64,000 nt of DNA from the NCBI GenBank assembly GCA_947184155.2, contig CAMXCT020000469.1, forward strand, positions 727,001-791,000. The letters are read 5' to 3'. Made by a program: the position numbers and the translations under genes. The DNA is from Cladocopium goreaui (taxonomy: Eukaryota > Sar > Dinophyceae > Suessiales > Symbiodiniaceae). The notes under the pieces are model-generated. The model did no database searches and was not told the DNA's origin. It was given only the letters and a program-made list of their open reading frames with translations. This document shows, piece after piece, positions 35,831 to 49,000 of this stretch (position 1 is its first letter; every line of letters begins with the position of its first letter).

Positions 35831-35951
35831 GACTTACTAGTGCGTTTTACGCAGGGAATTTTTGGGAATGATCCATTTCATCACTAGTAATGTCATCATC
35901 CCAGCAACCCCGCAGCAACCCATCCAGCAACCCTACGTTAGCACGCAGCAG

Positions 35952-36068
35952 TACCATCTGGCTATTTAACATAGCCATGGAAAATCACCATTTTTAATAG
36001 GTAAACCCAGGTAAACCATCTATAAATGGGCCATATCCCATGGCTATGTTAGTCATAACCAGAGGGTA
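35952..36068. repeat. family A copy
   Basis: TACCATCTGGCTATTTAACA left, GTTAGTCATAACCAGAGGGT right, so the left tip is of the CATCTGG and the right of the CCTCTGG type. Confidence 0.8.
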
Positions 36069-36258
36069 AGTATAGTATCAAGGACGGTTGTTGACTTCAA
36101 ATTGGTTGGTGGTTCTCCTTGGAATTCATCAGCATGGCCAGTGTCATCATGGCCAGTCGGTGATCAGTCGGTTTTTCGAGAAAAACGGGATCCCCCATGA
36201 CCCTCAGAAACCACCCACTGGTCATCGTGAAAAGCAAATCCGGGGTCAGGTTTCTCCT

Positions 36259-36368
36259 ACCCTCTGGTTATGACTAACAGTTTGCCATGGTATAGATGGC
36301 CCATTTATAGATGGTTTACCCATTATAAATGGTGATTTTCCATGGCTATGTTAAATAACCAGATGGTA
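36259..36368. repeat. family A copy
   Basis: TACCCTCTGGTTATGACTAA left, TTAAATAACCAGATGGTA right: reverse mix of tip types from 35952-36068. Confidence 0.8.
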
Positions 36369-36756
36369 AATCATCTATTGGGTCATGAGATGTCCCCCCA
36401 CTTTGGTGCTTGAATCAATATGTTTCTTGGTTAAGGTCATTAGTCAACTATCAACGAGCACCGACATGAAGATCCATGTATAAATAGTATAAATCCACGA
36501 TTATCTCATGAACTAGCTCGATCTACCATAAACCATCAAGTTTTGCTTTGCCTATAAAATATATTATTATTAAAATCTTATAATCCGATTTAGCTATGAG
36601 TCAACTATGAATCTATATCTGCTTGGTTAAATCTTTGGCTGGTCAAATCGCCACATTTCGTGATGACATCCCCCTCCCCCTACTGATCCTACTGTGTGCT
36701 GACGAAATCCAGTTGTTTTTGGCTAAACCCAGCAGTTTTCCTTCGTAAAACTCACT

Positions 36757-36828
36757 GTTGGTCGAACCATTCGTTGGCAAATCCCTCGGACAATTCGTAC
36801 TTTCGGTCCAATTCTTCCACAATTGACC
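36757..36828 (-). CDS. possible coiled-coil exon
   Basis: In one minus frame this reads EELDRKYELSEGFANEWFDQ and ends at a GTGAGT donor-like site at 36757. Charge pattern and position would suit a later CFAP58 exon, but I see no specific match and no clear acceptor except GAAG|AATTGG. It could be chance. Confidence 0.25.
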
Positions 36829-36860
36829 ATCACAAAAAACTATCAATCGATATAGAATCT

Positions 36861-36940
36861 CTATCAATCTATATCAATCTATATCAATCTATATCAATCT
36901 ATATCAATCTATATCAATCTATATCAATCTATATCAATCT
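36861..36940. repeat. 10-bp tandem repeat (TATCAATCTA)
   Basis: Eight exact units in an intron-like stretch left of the last recognised CFAP58 exon. Confidence 0.93.
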
Positions 36941-37026
36941 CCATAAGCCATATATTTCTTGTTTGAATCATCACCATAAGCCCCGTGATTTTTCTCTGGC
37001 TCCGCTCCACTCCGAGACTCCGAGGC

Positions 37027-37069
37027 CTGCGATTCGAGCTTGTCGCGCGCCTTGATCAGCTCATCTCGC
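37027..37069 (-). CDS. CFAP58: CFAP58 43-nt exon, last one recognised
   Basis: Encodes RDELIKARDKLESQ, a charged coiled-coil segment. Acceptor CCGAG|GCGAGA, donor GCAG|GCCTCG (GC). The next exon should start lower, but no clear continuation was found. Confidence 0.7.
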
Positions 37070-40000
37070 CTCGGCGATTGGAGCTGTTCGGAGTTCGGAT
37101 TTTTCTTCCATCCTATGGAAAAAGCATAGGAAAACCATGGGAAAAGCATAGGAAAATGGTGATTTATATGGATTCATCATATTTGGGGATAGGATTTAAT
37201 GATTGAATTCATGAATATTAATCTGGTTGGTGGTTTCAATGGGATAATCAATGGTTTTTTTTTGTGGTTAATCATGGTTAATCACAATAAATCCATCATA
37301 TTCTATAAAAACAAATCTGGTTGGTGGTATACCCACCCCTCTGAAAAATGATGGAGTTCGTCACTTGGGATGATTGTTCCCAACGGAAAAATCAAATTCA
37401 TGTTCCAAACCACCAACCAGTTATCTATGGTACATGGAAATATTGATGGAAATACCATAGACTGGTTGATGGTTTTAACATGTTTTAACCATCTTGAAAA
37501 TATTCAGTCAATGGGAAGGATTATCATCATATATTATGGAAAATAAAAATGTTTGAAACTACCAACCAGCTATGGAAATACCATAGATTTCTATGGAAAA
37601 TGGACATCTTTCCATGGGATTGTTCTTGATGGAAATAGATCACATTCAGGACAGTCCATGGGATATCTATGGTTACTATATCTATCTTTTGGTATATCAA
37701 CATAGGATATTTTTATGGCTGAATTCTATGATAAAAATGGATGTTTATGGTAGATATAACTCAAGTATTCATGGGGCGTGTAAACCAACTCACATAACTG
37801 GGAGGCGCCATGTAGGGAGTTTAGCCAAAAAAAATGGATTGTTGAAAAAAATGAATGACAAAATTATGGATTATCCAACTAGAAGATGGAATTGTCTAAC
37901 AATGATGAATCAAATCCACCATGAATGTCCATAATCCATTGTCCAACAAACATAGGGGTTATGGAGAATATATATATATATATAGTGCGTAGGGGTTATG
38001 GAGAATATATATATATATAGTGCGTGGATTTGACCAACCATACCGATTTTTTGGTGCACTTCGCCAACAAAAAAAAAAGGCAGTTAACTAACAAAGATTG
38101 GACTTTTTCAACAGGGATTAACCAACAAAAATCTGATTTGACCACAAAACATACGGGGTTAGCCAACAAAAATGGGAATGTGATCACTGGAAATTGGAAT
38201 TTATATAACATGATTTAAGATATCTAAGCAACAAAACGATAGGGTTAAGCAACGAACATGGAGGTGTAATCACTAAAAATGTGGATTTAGTCGACAAAAA
38301 TTAGGGGTTGAGCAGAAATTGGATGTATATAATCACCATGAATTGGGATTTAGCCAACTAAATGAGGGGTCAAGAGACAAACATGTGGATGTAATCAATT
38401 CAAGTGGGGATATAACCAACAAAAGTGGGCTTTTTTGTCCTCCAAAAGCTGTATTTAGCCAGATATATCTGTAAATACCTTGTGATACAACATGATACAA
38501 CTCTTATCAACTCTAAAAATGTATAGAATCTCCCAAGATTGCATTACCATCAAGGCCCTCCAATGAATAGCTCCAAGAATTTATCCAAGATGAGGCCAGG
38601 CCAGTTGTAACCGATGTTAACAAGGGATATTAATGACCCGGCCTGGTAAACGTTTACATAACTATGGAAAATCAAGATTTTTAATGGGTAAATCAACTAT
38701 TTCTATGTCCATGTCCAGTTCGCTTTTTGTATGTTAACCAGGGATATGACTCGACTCGTGGCTGGTCAAGATACAGGGTTCAGTCAGTCCCATGAAAGGC
38801 TTAAGCAGGACCCCATCTCAGCTTCTGTCATGCTCCAATGTGATTCTGATGTTAAATATTTGAGAGATGTCATGTTTGAATGTCTGTGATACCCTCTGGT
38901 AAACTAACATAGCTATGGAAAATCACCATTTTTAATGGGAAAATCCACTATGAATGGTGATTTTCCATTGCTATGTTAGTTCACCAGAGGGTATCTATAC
39001 CATGATATCAATGATATCCCACTCATTTACCACAATGTGTTCACCATTCCTCCAAATGTCTGGAGATTCTGGCGTTTTTGGAAGAGTGAAACTGCACCTG
39101 AATGGTCACCGGCAATGTCTTTGACCGGAGTTGTGACAGCATTTGTCCCAGGGAGTTCCTCCAAATTCATCCATCAACTAAGTCCTTAATTCGTTTACGG
39201 CACTGGTTAAGAGGGGTACTATAGGTACCCTAAATTAACATTGCCATTTTCCATAGCTAAGCAAGTACCCTCCGGTAAACTAACAGAGCTATTGAAAAAT
39301 GCCATAGAATCTTAGAAATAGTGGATTTTCCCATTAAAAATTGCTATTTTCCCATTAAAAATTGTGATTTTCCCATTAAAAATGACGATTTTCCCATTAA
39401 AAAATGTTGATTTTCCCATTAAAAATTGCGATGTCCATTTAAAAATGACGATTTTCCCATCAAAAATGATGAATTTCCCATTAAAAATTGTGATTTTCCC
39501 ATTAAAAATTGCGATTTCCATTTAAAAATGACGATTTTCCCATCAAAAATGATGAATTTCCCATTAAAAATTGTGATTTTCCCATTAAAAAAATGCGATT
39601 TTCCCATTAAAAATTGTGATGTTCCATCGTTTTTTGTATGTTTACCAAAGGGTATCCAAATCTTCCAGAACCATCGCATGAAATCGCGACATTCCACCGG
39701 TTTTTTTGGCTCCCGACTGAGCTATGAGGCTGTTCACCGTATTTTCCTCACAACACCGGGCAGCCCCCCACGGCACCGGGCGGTCAGCAGTTTCTGGTGT
39801 GGTTTTTTCTCCCCATCTTTTCGTGGTTTTTCCAACCACCATAAATCACATCGCCAGCTATCTTGGTGAAATCATGTTACCCTCTGGCAAACTAACATAG
39901 CTATGGAAAATCACTATTTTTAATGGGTAAATCAACTATAAATGGTGATTTTCCATAGTTATGTTAGTTTACCAGAGGGTAAATCCCAAGTGTTCAATGC

Positions 40001-43000
40001 GAAAATCACCATGTTTCCGTCGGTTTCCGTGCGCCAAATCCCAAGTTCCCCACGAACCCCCCCTGGCCTGATTCACACTTAGCCCGGCACCTCAAAAACA
40101 ATCGCTCAGGTTTTTGGGAGAAACTTGGGGACCGTGGCTGAGTTGTCCAGAAACATACGGAAAAACCATGGAAAGTCAGAGATTTGACTTTGATGAAGTT
40201 GATGAAGGGGAAAAGCATTTCGAAACAGGGATGCTCTTTGGCACCCCAGATATGTTCCAGGGACAAGTTGTGTTGTTAGATAAAGAAATCATAATAGCCC
40301 ATTTCCCCTCCAACAATGTCATCTATCATGTGCCTATAATAGATTGGAGCAACCCTGAAAAATATGGAAGCCACCCTGAAAAATATGGAAAGCATTGGGA
40401 AAACATTGGATTTTCAATTGCCATGCTTGTTTACTGAAACGTACCTCACACAGTTTCCGATAGTTGTCTTGGTTATCTTTTGCGTTTGGACACACCCACA
40501 GATTGGCAGATTGTGAACTCTTGCAGCGTAGAAAGACTGGTCGAAACACCATGGTCGGTAGTATCTCCTAACGATGACGACATTTTTCATGCAGTACTCT
40601 TTCAGGGTCGTTTTCAGAAATTCCATGAACCATGGCACCCAAAACTTGAAAGGGGCTACATTTCCAGTCAGATCAATAGCTCGGCGGCCTTAGAGGATGA
40701 TATTAACCAACTTTTGGGGGTGTTATACTCATTTAAAAAATTGTGTCCAGTGTTATGGATGCTGTAATACTATTACATCTGTTGCTGCCATTTCTTAGAG
40801 GGATGAATATCCACAACAACCAGGCTATGTTTGAGGGAAAATTCAGGGCACCCTTTGGGTTTTTGTATGGGATTGAAATTCACCATGATTAATCGGCAAC
40901 TTTTTTTATAGCGGTAAATCATCTATAAATGGGCCATGGCTTCCATAGCTATCTTGAATAACCAGAGGGTACTAATCCGGTTTTGACATAATATCTGGGT
41001 AAATCATAATATTTCATTAACCTGAAATAAGGCTATCTTGGGGATGTTTCCCCTTACTAACCATAATTTCCAGGGTTCGGGAGAACAGGGTTCGGTCGTG
41101 ATGAAATTTACCCAGATAATATGCTAACTGATCTGCTGACATCCATATCCTCAGTGAAATTGGTGAAATCACTGTTCCCTTCATGTTTCAAACGGTCGAA
41201 ATCACCATGTCTTTGTCGCTTTTGACCCATGCGGTTTTCTCTCAAAAAAAAACATGGATTTTGTGTACACCTTCCAGACTAAAATGATAACATGTCCATA
41301 CATGTCCATATTTTCCAAGAATAGTCTTAGTTTCTTAGTTATAGAATTGGCTTAATATTCTTAGTCATATACTAACATATCTGAATTGGCTAATGAATTG
41401 GCTATAGTTATACAGTTCTACCCTCTTTTTATTGGGCCCATGGAGTTCGAGGATTTCCCAAAAAGCCGCCAGGTTGACACCGCCCAGCTGGGTGACCCCG
41501 ACCCTGCTCCACCAGGTGGCTCAGATTTGCAATCTCGACCTGGCGATTCCAAGGGGAAAATCTGGAGATTCAGCAAAAAAAAACGCCAAGAACCATAGTT
41601 AATCTATGGTTAATGGTAATCAACTATAGTTATAATATGGTTAATCACTATAGTATGAAAATATCGCCAAGAACGATGATTTCTTTCAGAAGTTTCATCA
41701 GAGGCTCTTCGAATCACGCCGAGTCAGCCGAGTCAGCCGACAAATCGTCTGCAGTTGCCTTACGATGTACCAATGATTTCCATGGGATTTCCCATCGGGA
41801 TTTCAACAAACCAGGTACCAGTTTTTAGTGCCCCCCATTATCCGTCCAGAAAATGGAGAATTTTGGCATCAAGTTAGGCGATGGAAATCTATGGGTATCC
41901 CAGGGATAACCTGGCCATGGCCAGGTTTAGAGATCTCAGCAGATGATGATTTTGGAATGACCATCATGAACTTGAAATCCAGTAGATATCAATTAGATCT
42001 GGGTAAATTGTAATATTTCATAGTTTACATAGTTAGTAATAGTTAGTTAGATCTGGCCAAATAGCTATCATAGATATCAATTTTCCATAGTTAGTAATAT
42101 TTCACATGATTTCACTTGAAAAAGTTGGCCTAATCCCAGATTACAAGAGGGATTACTCTGAATCCAAGGCATCATTCCAGACCAAATGGTCCAGTAGAGG
42201 CCCTAATGTGGGTAAAACAATTAGCCTCTGGTAAACATACAAAAAGCTAACTGGAAAATCACCATTTTTACTATGCAAATTACTACTATTTCGACTGGGC
42301 CATTTTTCAATAGCTATGTAGCAAATTACCATAGGGTATTTCCCGTGAATATCCCCATAAATAGGTGGCATGTTTACCATCCCCAAATGGGATAAATGGG
42401 TGGTTTACTATTGTTTTAACTACATTACCCTCTGGTAAACGTTTACATAACTATGGAAAATCACCATGTTTAATGGCTAAATCCACGAACTAAATCACCA
42501 TTCTCAATAGCTATTTTGACATAACCAGAGGGTAATCCATATCTTCATGGTGTAACTTTAAAGTTAACGACCTGACCGGCGGCCTTCAAGTTGTGAATGG
42601 TTTCCTTGGCTCTCTGCTCTTTCTCATGCGAGGCCTGTAGGAAGATGTTGCGTTGCTGGGAGCCTCTGGTGGTTCAAATCTCATTAACATTCCACTCATA
42701 TTCCATGAATATCCATTGATCATTGATATGTAAATTATTCTAAATTGATATTCATCACCTTCTGGTTATTTAACTATGGAAAATGAAGGAAAATAGCCCA
42801 TTGATAGATATTTAATGATATTTATAGATGATAAACATGATGATTTAGCGAACTTCAAAATGGGGATTTCCATAGCTATGCTAAATTGCCGGAGGGTAGC
42901 TCAAAACAAAACTACATGAATCAAACATCCAAACATTTTTTGCATAATTTATACAAGTGGATATGATATGATATTATGAGATATACATATTCTAAGTGGA

Positions 43001-46000
43001 TATTAATATTAATTACTATATTGCATTCTCTTGCCACAACCAAGTTTAAATTCACTTCGACATATCCATCCGTACCCAGGCTCTGCACATCTGCTTGTGG
43101 AAAGTGGTGTTTTTTCCCCTTTCCATGTGGCCTCTGAAAATATCTGGTTGGTGGTATACCTACCCCTCTGAAAAATGATGGAGTTCGTCAGTTGGGATGA
43201 TGACATTCCCGATTAATATGGAAAAATAATCCAAATGTTCCAAACCACAATAACTATCAATAATCATCCCAGCAACCCCCAGCAACCCATCCATTCCCTA
43301 CGTTTAGCACCAGTAAGATATGGTTTTGTCCAATAAATTCATGTTCCAAACCACCAATCAGATATTATTAACCATTATTAAACATCATTAACCATCATAA
43401 TCCCATAGGAACCACCAACCACCAATCAGATATGGCTTTGAAGAGCGAAACCTCTAGAGAAACCTCAGATCGGTGGAATCATCCACCGGAAAATCCATCA
43501 TTTTTTCCCTCTGAAAAGACCATTGTTCATGGGGAAATCACCATTTGTCATGGGAAAATCGCAATTTTTCATGGGAAAATCACCATTTTTCATGGGAAAA
43601 TCACAATTTTTCATGGGGAAATCACCATTTGTCATGGGAAAATCGCAATTTTTCATGGGAAAATCACCATTTTTCATGGGAAAATCACCATTTTTCATGG
43701 GAAAATCACAATTTTTCATGGGGAAATCACCATTTGTCATGGGAAAATCACCATTTGTCATGGGAAAATCACCATTTTTCATGGGAAAATCACAATTTTT
43801 CATGGGAAAATCACCATTGTTGATGGGTAAATCAACATGTTTTAATGGGAAAAAAACTATGTTTAATGGGTAAATCAACTATTTCTATGGCAACTTATCA
43901 TTTGTTTCCCTTCCGAAGCAGCAATTTCAAGGGTCGACGGGAAAAAAACGTGTACCCCAGATTAAGACCCACTGATGGCCCATGTTGAATCAAGATTCAC
44001 CCAGTGGTTTGCGGGGACATCTCAGACTGCCCCTCTGGTGAAACCCATAAGATAGATGACCGGTACTAGTAAATGGATGTTCATCCAAAAAAGAACTGAT
44101 GTTGTTTGAGTTTTTTTTCAACACATCTTCCCATAAACTGTAGAACATGTTCATCCCCCCCTAGAATCTATGTTTTTGACCCATGGCAACACATCTTCTG
44201 GGAGAAAAGTCGCCCAAACCAACCGTTGAGAGCATCTGTCTTGTAGATTGAGGCTACGGATGGCTACAGGCCTTGTATGTTGGTTTATAAACGCCATGAA
44301 ATACCAATTAGTCATAGTTATAATTACTAACTCAACAGTTAAATTAATAGTTTTCTATAAAACCTCATTAAAAGGTACCCAACAGTTATAGTTTGAATGA
44401 CCCAACAAAACAGTTGTTAGGCATCTATAAATATAGTTTTATAGAACCATATGGCAGTGTGTCAAAACCAATAGTACCCCTTTTGTTCACATCAAAATAG
44501 CTGGGATTTATAGATGTTCATCCCTCTAAAAATGGTACTTATAGGTATTGATCCATACCCATATTACCCTCTGGTCATGACTAACAGTTTCCCATGGAAA
44601 ATAGATGGCCCTAATCGAAATAGATGGTTTATGATGGTTTGTCAGGCATCTATAAATATACTGTAGAACCATTCATAGCCATATAATTATACCCATTAAT
44701 TATAAACCACTATATATAGCACTATATAACTCGAAAACAAGTTAGGAAGCAACGTCCTAGCAATCCCAACTCTTTTCCACTCCAACCACACAGGCTACAG
44801 GGTGAAACAACTCTCGAGATTAAGTCTTGAGCAGCTCGAAGCTACGGTATGTACAGTAGGTCTATGACATGTTGAGTCGGCTGGCTTCCCAGCGTTCCAC
44901 CTTTGGTGAACGGGATTTTTTTAGCTTCAGCCTCATGCCACAAACCTGGTGAACCGTACTCCTACTCTGCTATTCCAGGCTCGTAGCTCTGGAATTTTCC
45001 TACTTCGGATGATCAGTGGGCGGCACCACTGACCATTGTGTAAAAAGGGGCTTAGGTCGGTTGACCTAACAACTGCAGTGCCTCGTTCTCTAAGGCATAT
45101 TCGATCTCTAACCAGCCAGACATCACGGCTTCCAGCGCTGATCGATCGATACTGCCTTTGGTTAGTCCGTCTGCAATCATGGACCTTGTGTCTGTCCAGC
45201 GCAGTCCTTGAAGGACCTTCGACTGCAGCAGATGTCTTACCCATCTCACATGGACAAGCAGTGCTGGCTCAGCTGGTGTTTTCAGAATTGGCGCGGTGAC
45301 TGCTGACGTCACTGACTTTGCGTCCAGGACCGCATGCAACTGGATCTCACTTTTGGTGAATCCCTCGAGGATTCCTTTTGCCAAGTTGTCGTTCATGGGT
45401 CCATACTGGAGTTCATGCAGAGCCAGTCTTGTGAGCAGTCCCATGTCGATGGCATCTGTAGCAGCAAAGAGTTCGCTGCTGAAGGTTGAGCGAGTGACAT
45501 GTCTTTGTGCTTTGGACACAAATTCCAGTACATGGCAAGCCGCCTTTGTTGGCGACGTCAACTCACTGGAATGCATCCGCATGGAGACAAGCCCTCTGAC
45601 ACTCAGTCCATCTTCGGAACGCGCCTTGAACCCTGAGTCGCTGAACTGCACCAGGCTATCAGGATACTTATCCATTGGGCGATACCGCAGTCCACGAGGG
45701 TTCTTCTGCATCCAACGCAGAAGCAGGTTCAACCGTCTCACGTGAATTGGCTTCGGCTTTTGGCATTCTCGCTGCAGGGCTGTTACATACACTGCAGCAT
45801 CCATTCTCGTCAGCAATGCGTATGCCACTGTCATGAGCAGACTCAGAAATTGCTTCTGCAGGTGTTCTGGCAGTGGCTCATCCGTCTTGGCATATGCTTC
45901 CGGGACAGCCATTTCCTTGATGGCTGCAATGAACTTTGCTTGATCCAACACGATGTCCTTTTCTTGCGTGTGTCGAACACCGCAAAAGGTAAACGTGTTG

Positions 46001-49000
46001 TACTCAATGACCAATTTTCCAAAAGCTCTTGCCACATGGTCCACAAACCTTGCAATCAGTTCTTTTGGGCCCGCGATCTTCAGGTCATCCACGTGCTTGA
46101 TCACCACTAACTGCAGCGTTCCACCTTCATCGTACAACAGCTCAAACTCTGGGTCCAAGAACGAACTCCTCAGACCGAAGGCTGCTGTTACTTTCCGCAA
46201 CTGCATTGAGAAGCACCGAGGTGCATCGCGGCACCCCGTGCCAGGCTTTAAGCAATGTAGCACTTCGGACCGTGGATCAAAATCCTCGAATCCTTTAATC
46301 TGCCTGAGACACGTTGTTCCCTGGATGTTCAGCGTGAATCTGACGTCACGCAGTGGCTTGTTGGTGGTGTCCGCCAACTCCTGATACGAAACTCCCTGCA
46401 GAAACGCTTTAGGGATGTCCGTGGATGCGAGCACCCACGATCGCAGTACTGTTTCCGACACCAACAGTCGTTGAGACAACCTGGATGCTGTAGCACTGTG
46501 ATTGGTGTCGTTGTCACATCCTGACTCTTTGAAGCCACGAAGACAGAGGCGGGCACGTATGTGCCGCACCCCACCTTTGAGCTTCCATTTCAGTACCCAC
46601 TTTGTGTCAATGATGCATTTTGTTTCCGACTTCTTAATTCTTTTGAAACAGCGGAAACCATTCCAAGTGTTTAGTTCATCGAGCATTGCTTGAAGCACCT
46701 CAGTTGAGTGCTCCAATGTTTCCCGTTCTGTCAGAAGATCATCGTTCCGATCGATGACTACCTTTCTGGTGTGCGCTTCGTAAAATCGAAGCTCCACATG
46801 CTCATCGCAGTTGGGGAGTCGGTCAAGACCTTCCAGATATTTGCATTCTGGATAGTACGCCTCCAAGGCAGCATATGCTCCATACTCATCTTGGTCTTCC
46901 AGCATGGGCAGTTCGTTTGTAACTTGCTGCAACTGCTCGAGTAGGGCATTACTGCTCAGGAAGCTGTCATCTTCTGTCACATACGCGACTTCTTGCCAAC
47001 TGGGGATGGCTACTTCTTCCATGGCCTTAAGGCTCCTGGTCAGAGCCGGGCCACTGATTTCTTCAAGGGTCGTGAACACTGGCGGCACAGTGTCCTCCTC
47101 CTCGGCTGATATGGCAACGAATGCTTCGGCCAGATAATTTACATTGGGATGATCTGCCGGTATTCCGAATGCCTTTTCCAGTTCCTGGATTGTCACATGC
47201 GCTTCCTCTTCGTTACTTCCTTCGGGGATTGTGCTTAAGGGACCTCCCACACTTGCATTGTCGTGTGTGCTTGGTCCCGTCGCTTGGTTGGATGTGGATG
47301 AGACGTCACTCATCACTTCATCCTCTTTGATGGAGTTCTGAAAATCGTCTTCGGCTGTGACGGTCAGGTATTGAACAAAGCGAACATTTGTCCAGTTCTG
47401 ACCTAACATGGCTACGAATGACACACTGGTGTCTTCGCTGTTCAGAAACTCCAAAGATCTTGTTCCTGCTGCGGTCCAAAAGACCGTCATGCTTGCTGCA
47501 TATTCACTCTTCTTCGACAAGGTTCGAACACCCTTGCCAATTCTGACAGCTGCAAGGTTCTGCAACTGAAAAATCAATTCGGCTACGACCACTGCGGCTT
47601 GGTACACCATTTGGTGTCGCTCTGTGACTTTGGACATGCGCCACCCAGTGTTACTAGGGATGTTGCCAAGAAGCATTGTGTTTTCAGGTCCTGCTTTCAT
47701 GTTATCCACGAATTCTTGCAGTACCTGCTGCGCTTGACCTGCTGTGCTTGACAGTGGTGACTCCATATCCACCATGTATGCTAGACATCTGCGGACATCT
47801 TGCAGGCGGCATGTAAGCACATTATCGCTGCGGGTCCTGATTCCAACTCGTCCATGCTCCAGACGAGACAGGTCACAGATCGTGGCCGGCCCCCTCCACC
47901 CTGAGACGTCTTTACTCATGGGTGGACGGTAGTATTCCACTTGCTCACCTAGGCGGTACTCGAATTCCTCGCCTGCTGGTTTGGTGAGTGTGTGGCTTGC
48001 ACGTTTCAGCCGGTCTTGTGCGCTGGCCTCGGCAATGCATTGGATGGCTATTTCGCGCAATCGATGGGTGTGTTGCGCAGTCACGTGTGCTTCTGTGTCA
48101 TCTGTCACAGACAAAGCGTCCGGTAGAAGAGGCGGTACTCTTCCCAAGACTGCTGTGTACGGCGACACCCCTCGAATGGATGTCAATGCGTTGCCTGCAT
48201 ATGTTGCTTCTGCCAGCACTCTGCTGAGTGGAAGCGATATTCCTTCCTCAGACAGCTGGGATGAAATCTTGTGAACCGTGTCACGAAGGACTTGGGTTCG
48301 TCGATCACATATTCGCACATGCTGGCCAGGTGCGGATGTCCTTTTCGTAATTCCCTTTAGTTCGAAATATTGGGTTGCTGCTGGGTCATCAAGTCCAGTT
48401 TCTCCATCAAAGATCAGGACTTGCATGGGTCCAAACACTGATATCCATTGGTCCAGGCCATTCAGGATTGATGCAGTTGTCCTGTCGTGCAACACACAGG
48501 CAAAGCCCCACCTTACCCCTCTGTCAACGAGGTGTAGAACGGGCGGACTTGCGCCCTGGTGTGTGATGAAGATCAGATCGCCTTCCACTTCCAGATTAAA
48601 TCCGGTTACCACGCGGTTCACCGCGATGTTGTCACTGGATGGCTTCTGCCACAACCGGCAGATTCTGCAAGTGTCCACCACTTCTGGCACGATATCCAGA
48701 ATGGACTGCGGTAGGCCTGCGCTCTTGAGCAACTGGATCATTCTGTGGCTGCTTGCGTGCCACCAGCGTAGATGCAGCTTGCGGATGATCCTGCGCTGAC
48801 CCGCCTCATTGGATAATCGCAGGCCTCGCAGGCTGGCAGAGATGTCAAATGAGGTCCAGTCAGACGGATCTGGCGTTTGGGCCTCACCCTCACGATAAGA
48901 CCTTCGCACTCGTTGGATCTGATCTGGCCCCCTTCCTGCTCTGTCGGCAGGAACCAGCTGCAACTCGTTGCCCTCTGCGCTAGCTGGCTCAGCAGCAGCT

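Noticed and set aside
40114-40437. 107-codon plus-strand ORF
   Set aside because: Overlaps family repeats and the CFAP58 microexon on the other strand; no domain; composition like the surrounding intron.
43432-43878. ORFs of 92-132 codons on both strands
   Set aside because: Produced by a 21-bp array lacking stops; unit is the family A core.
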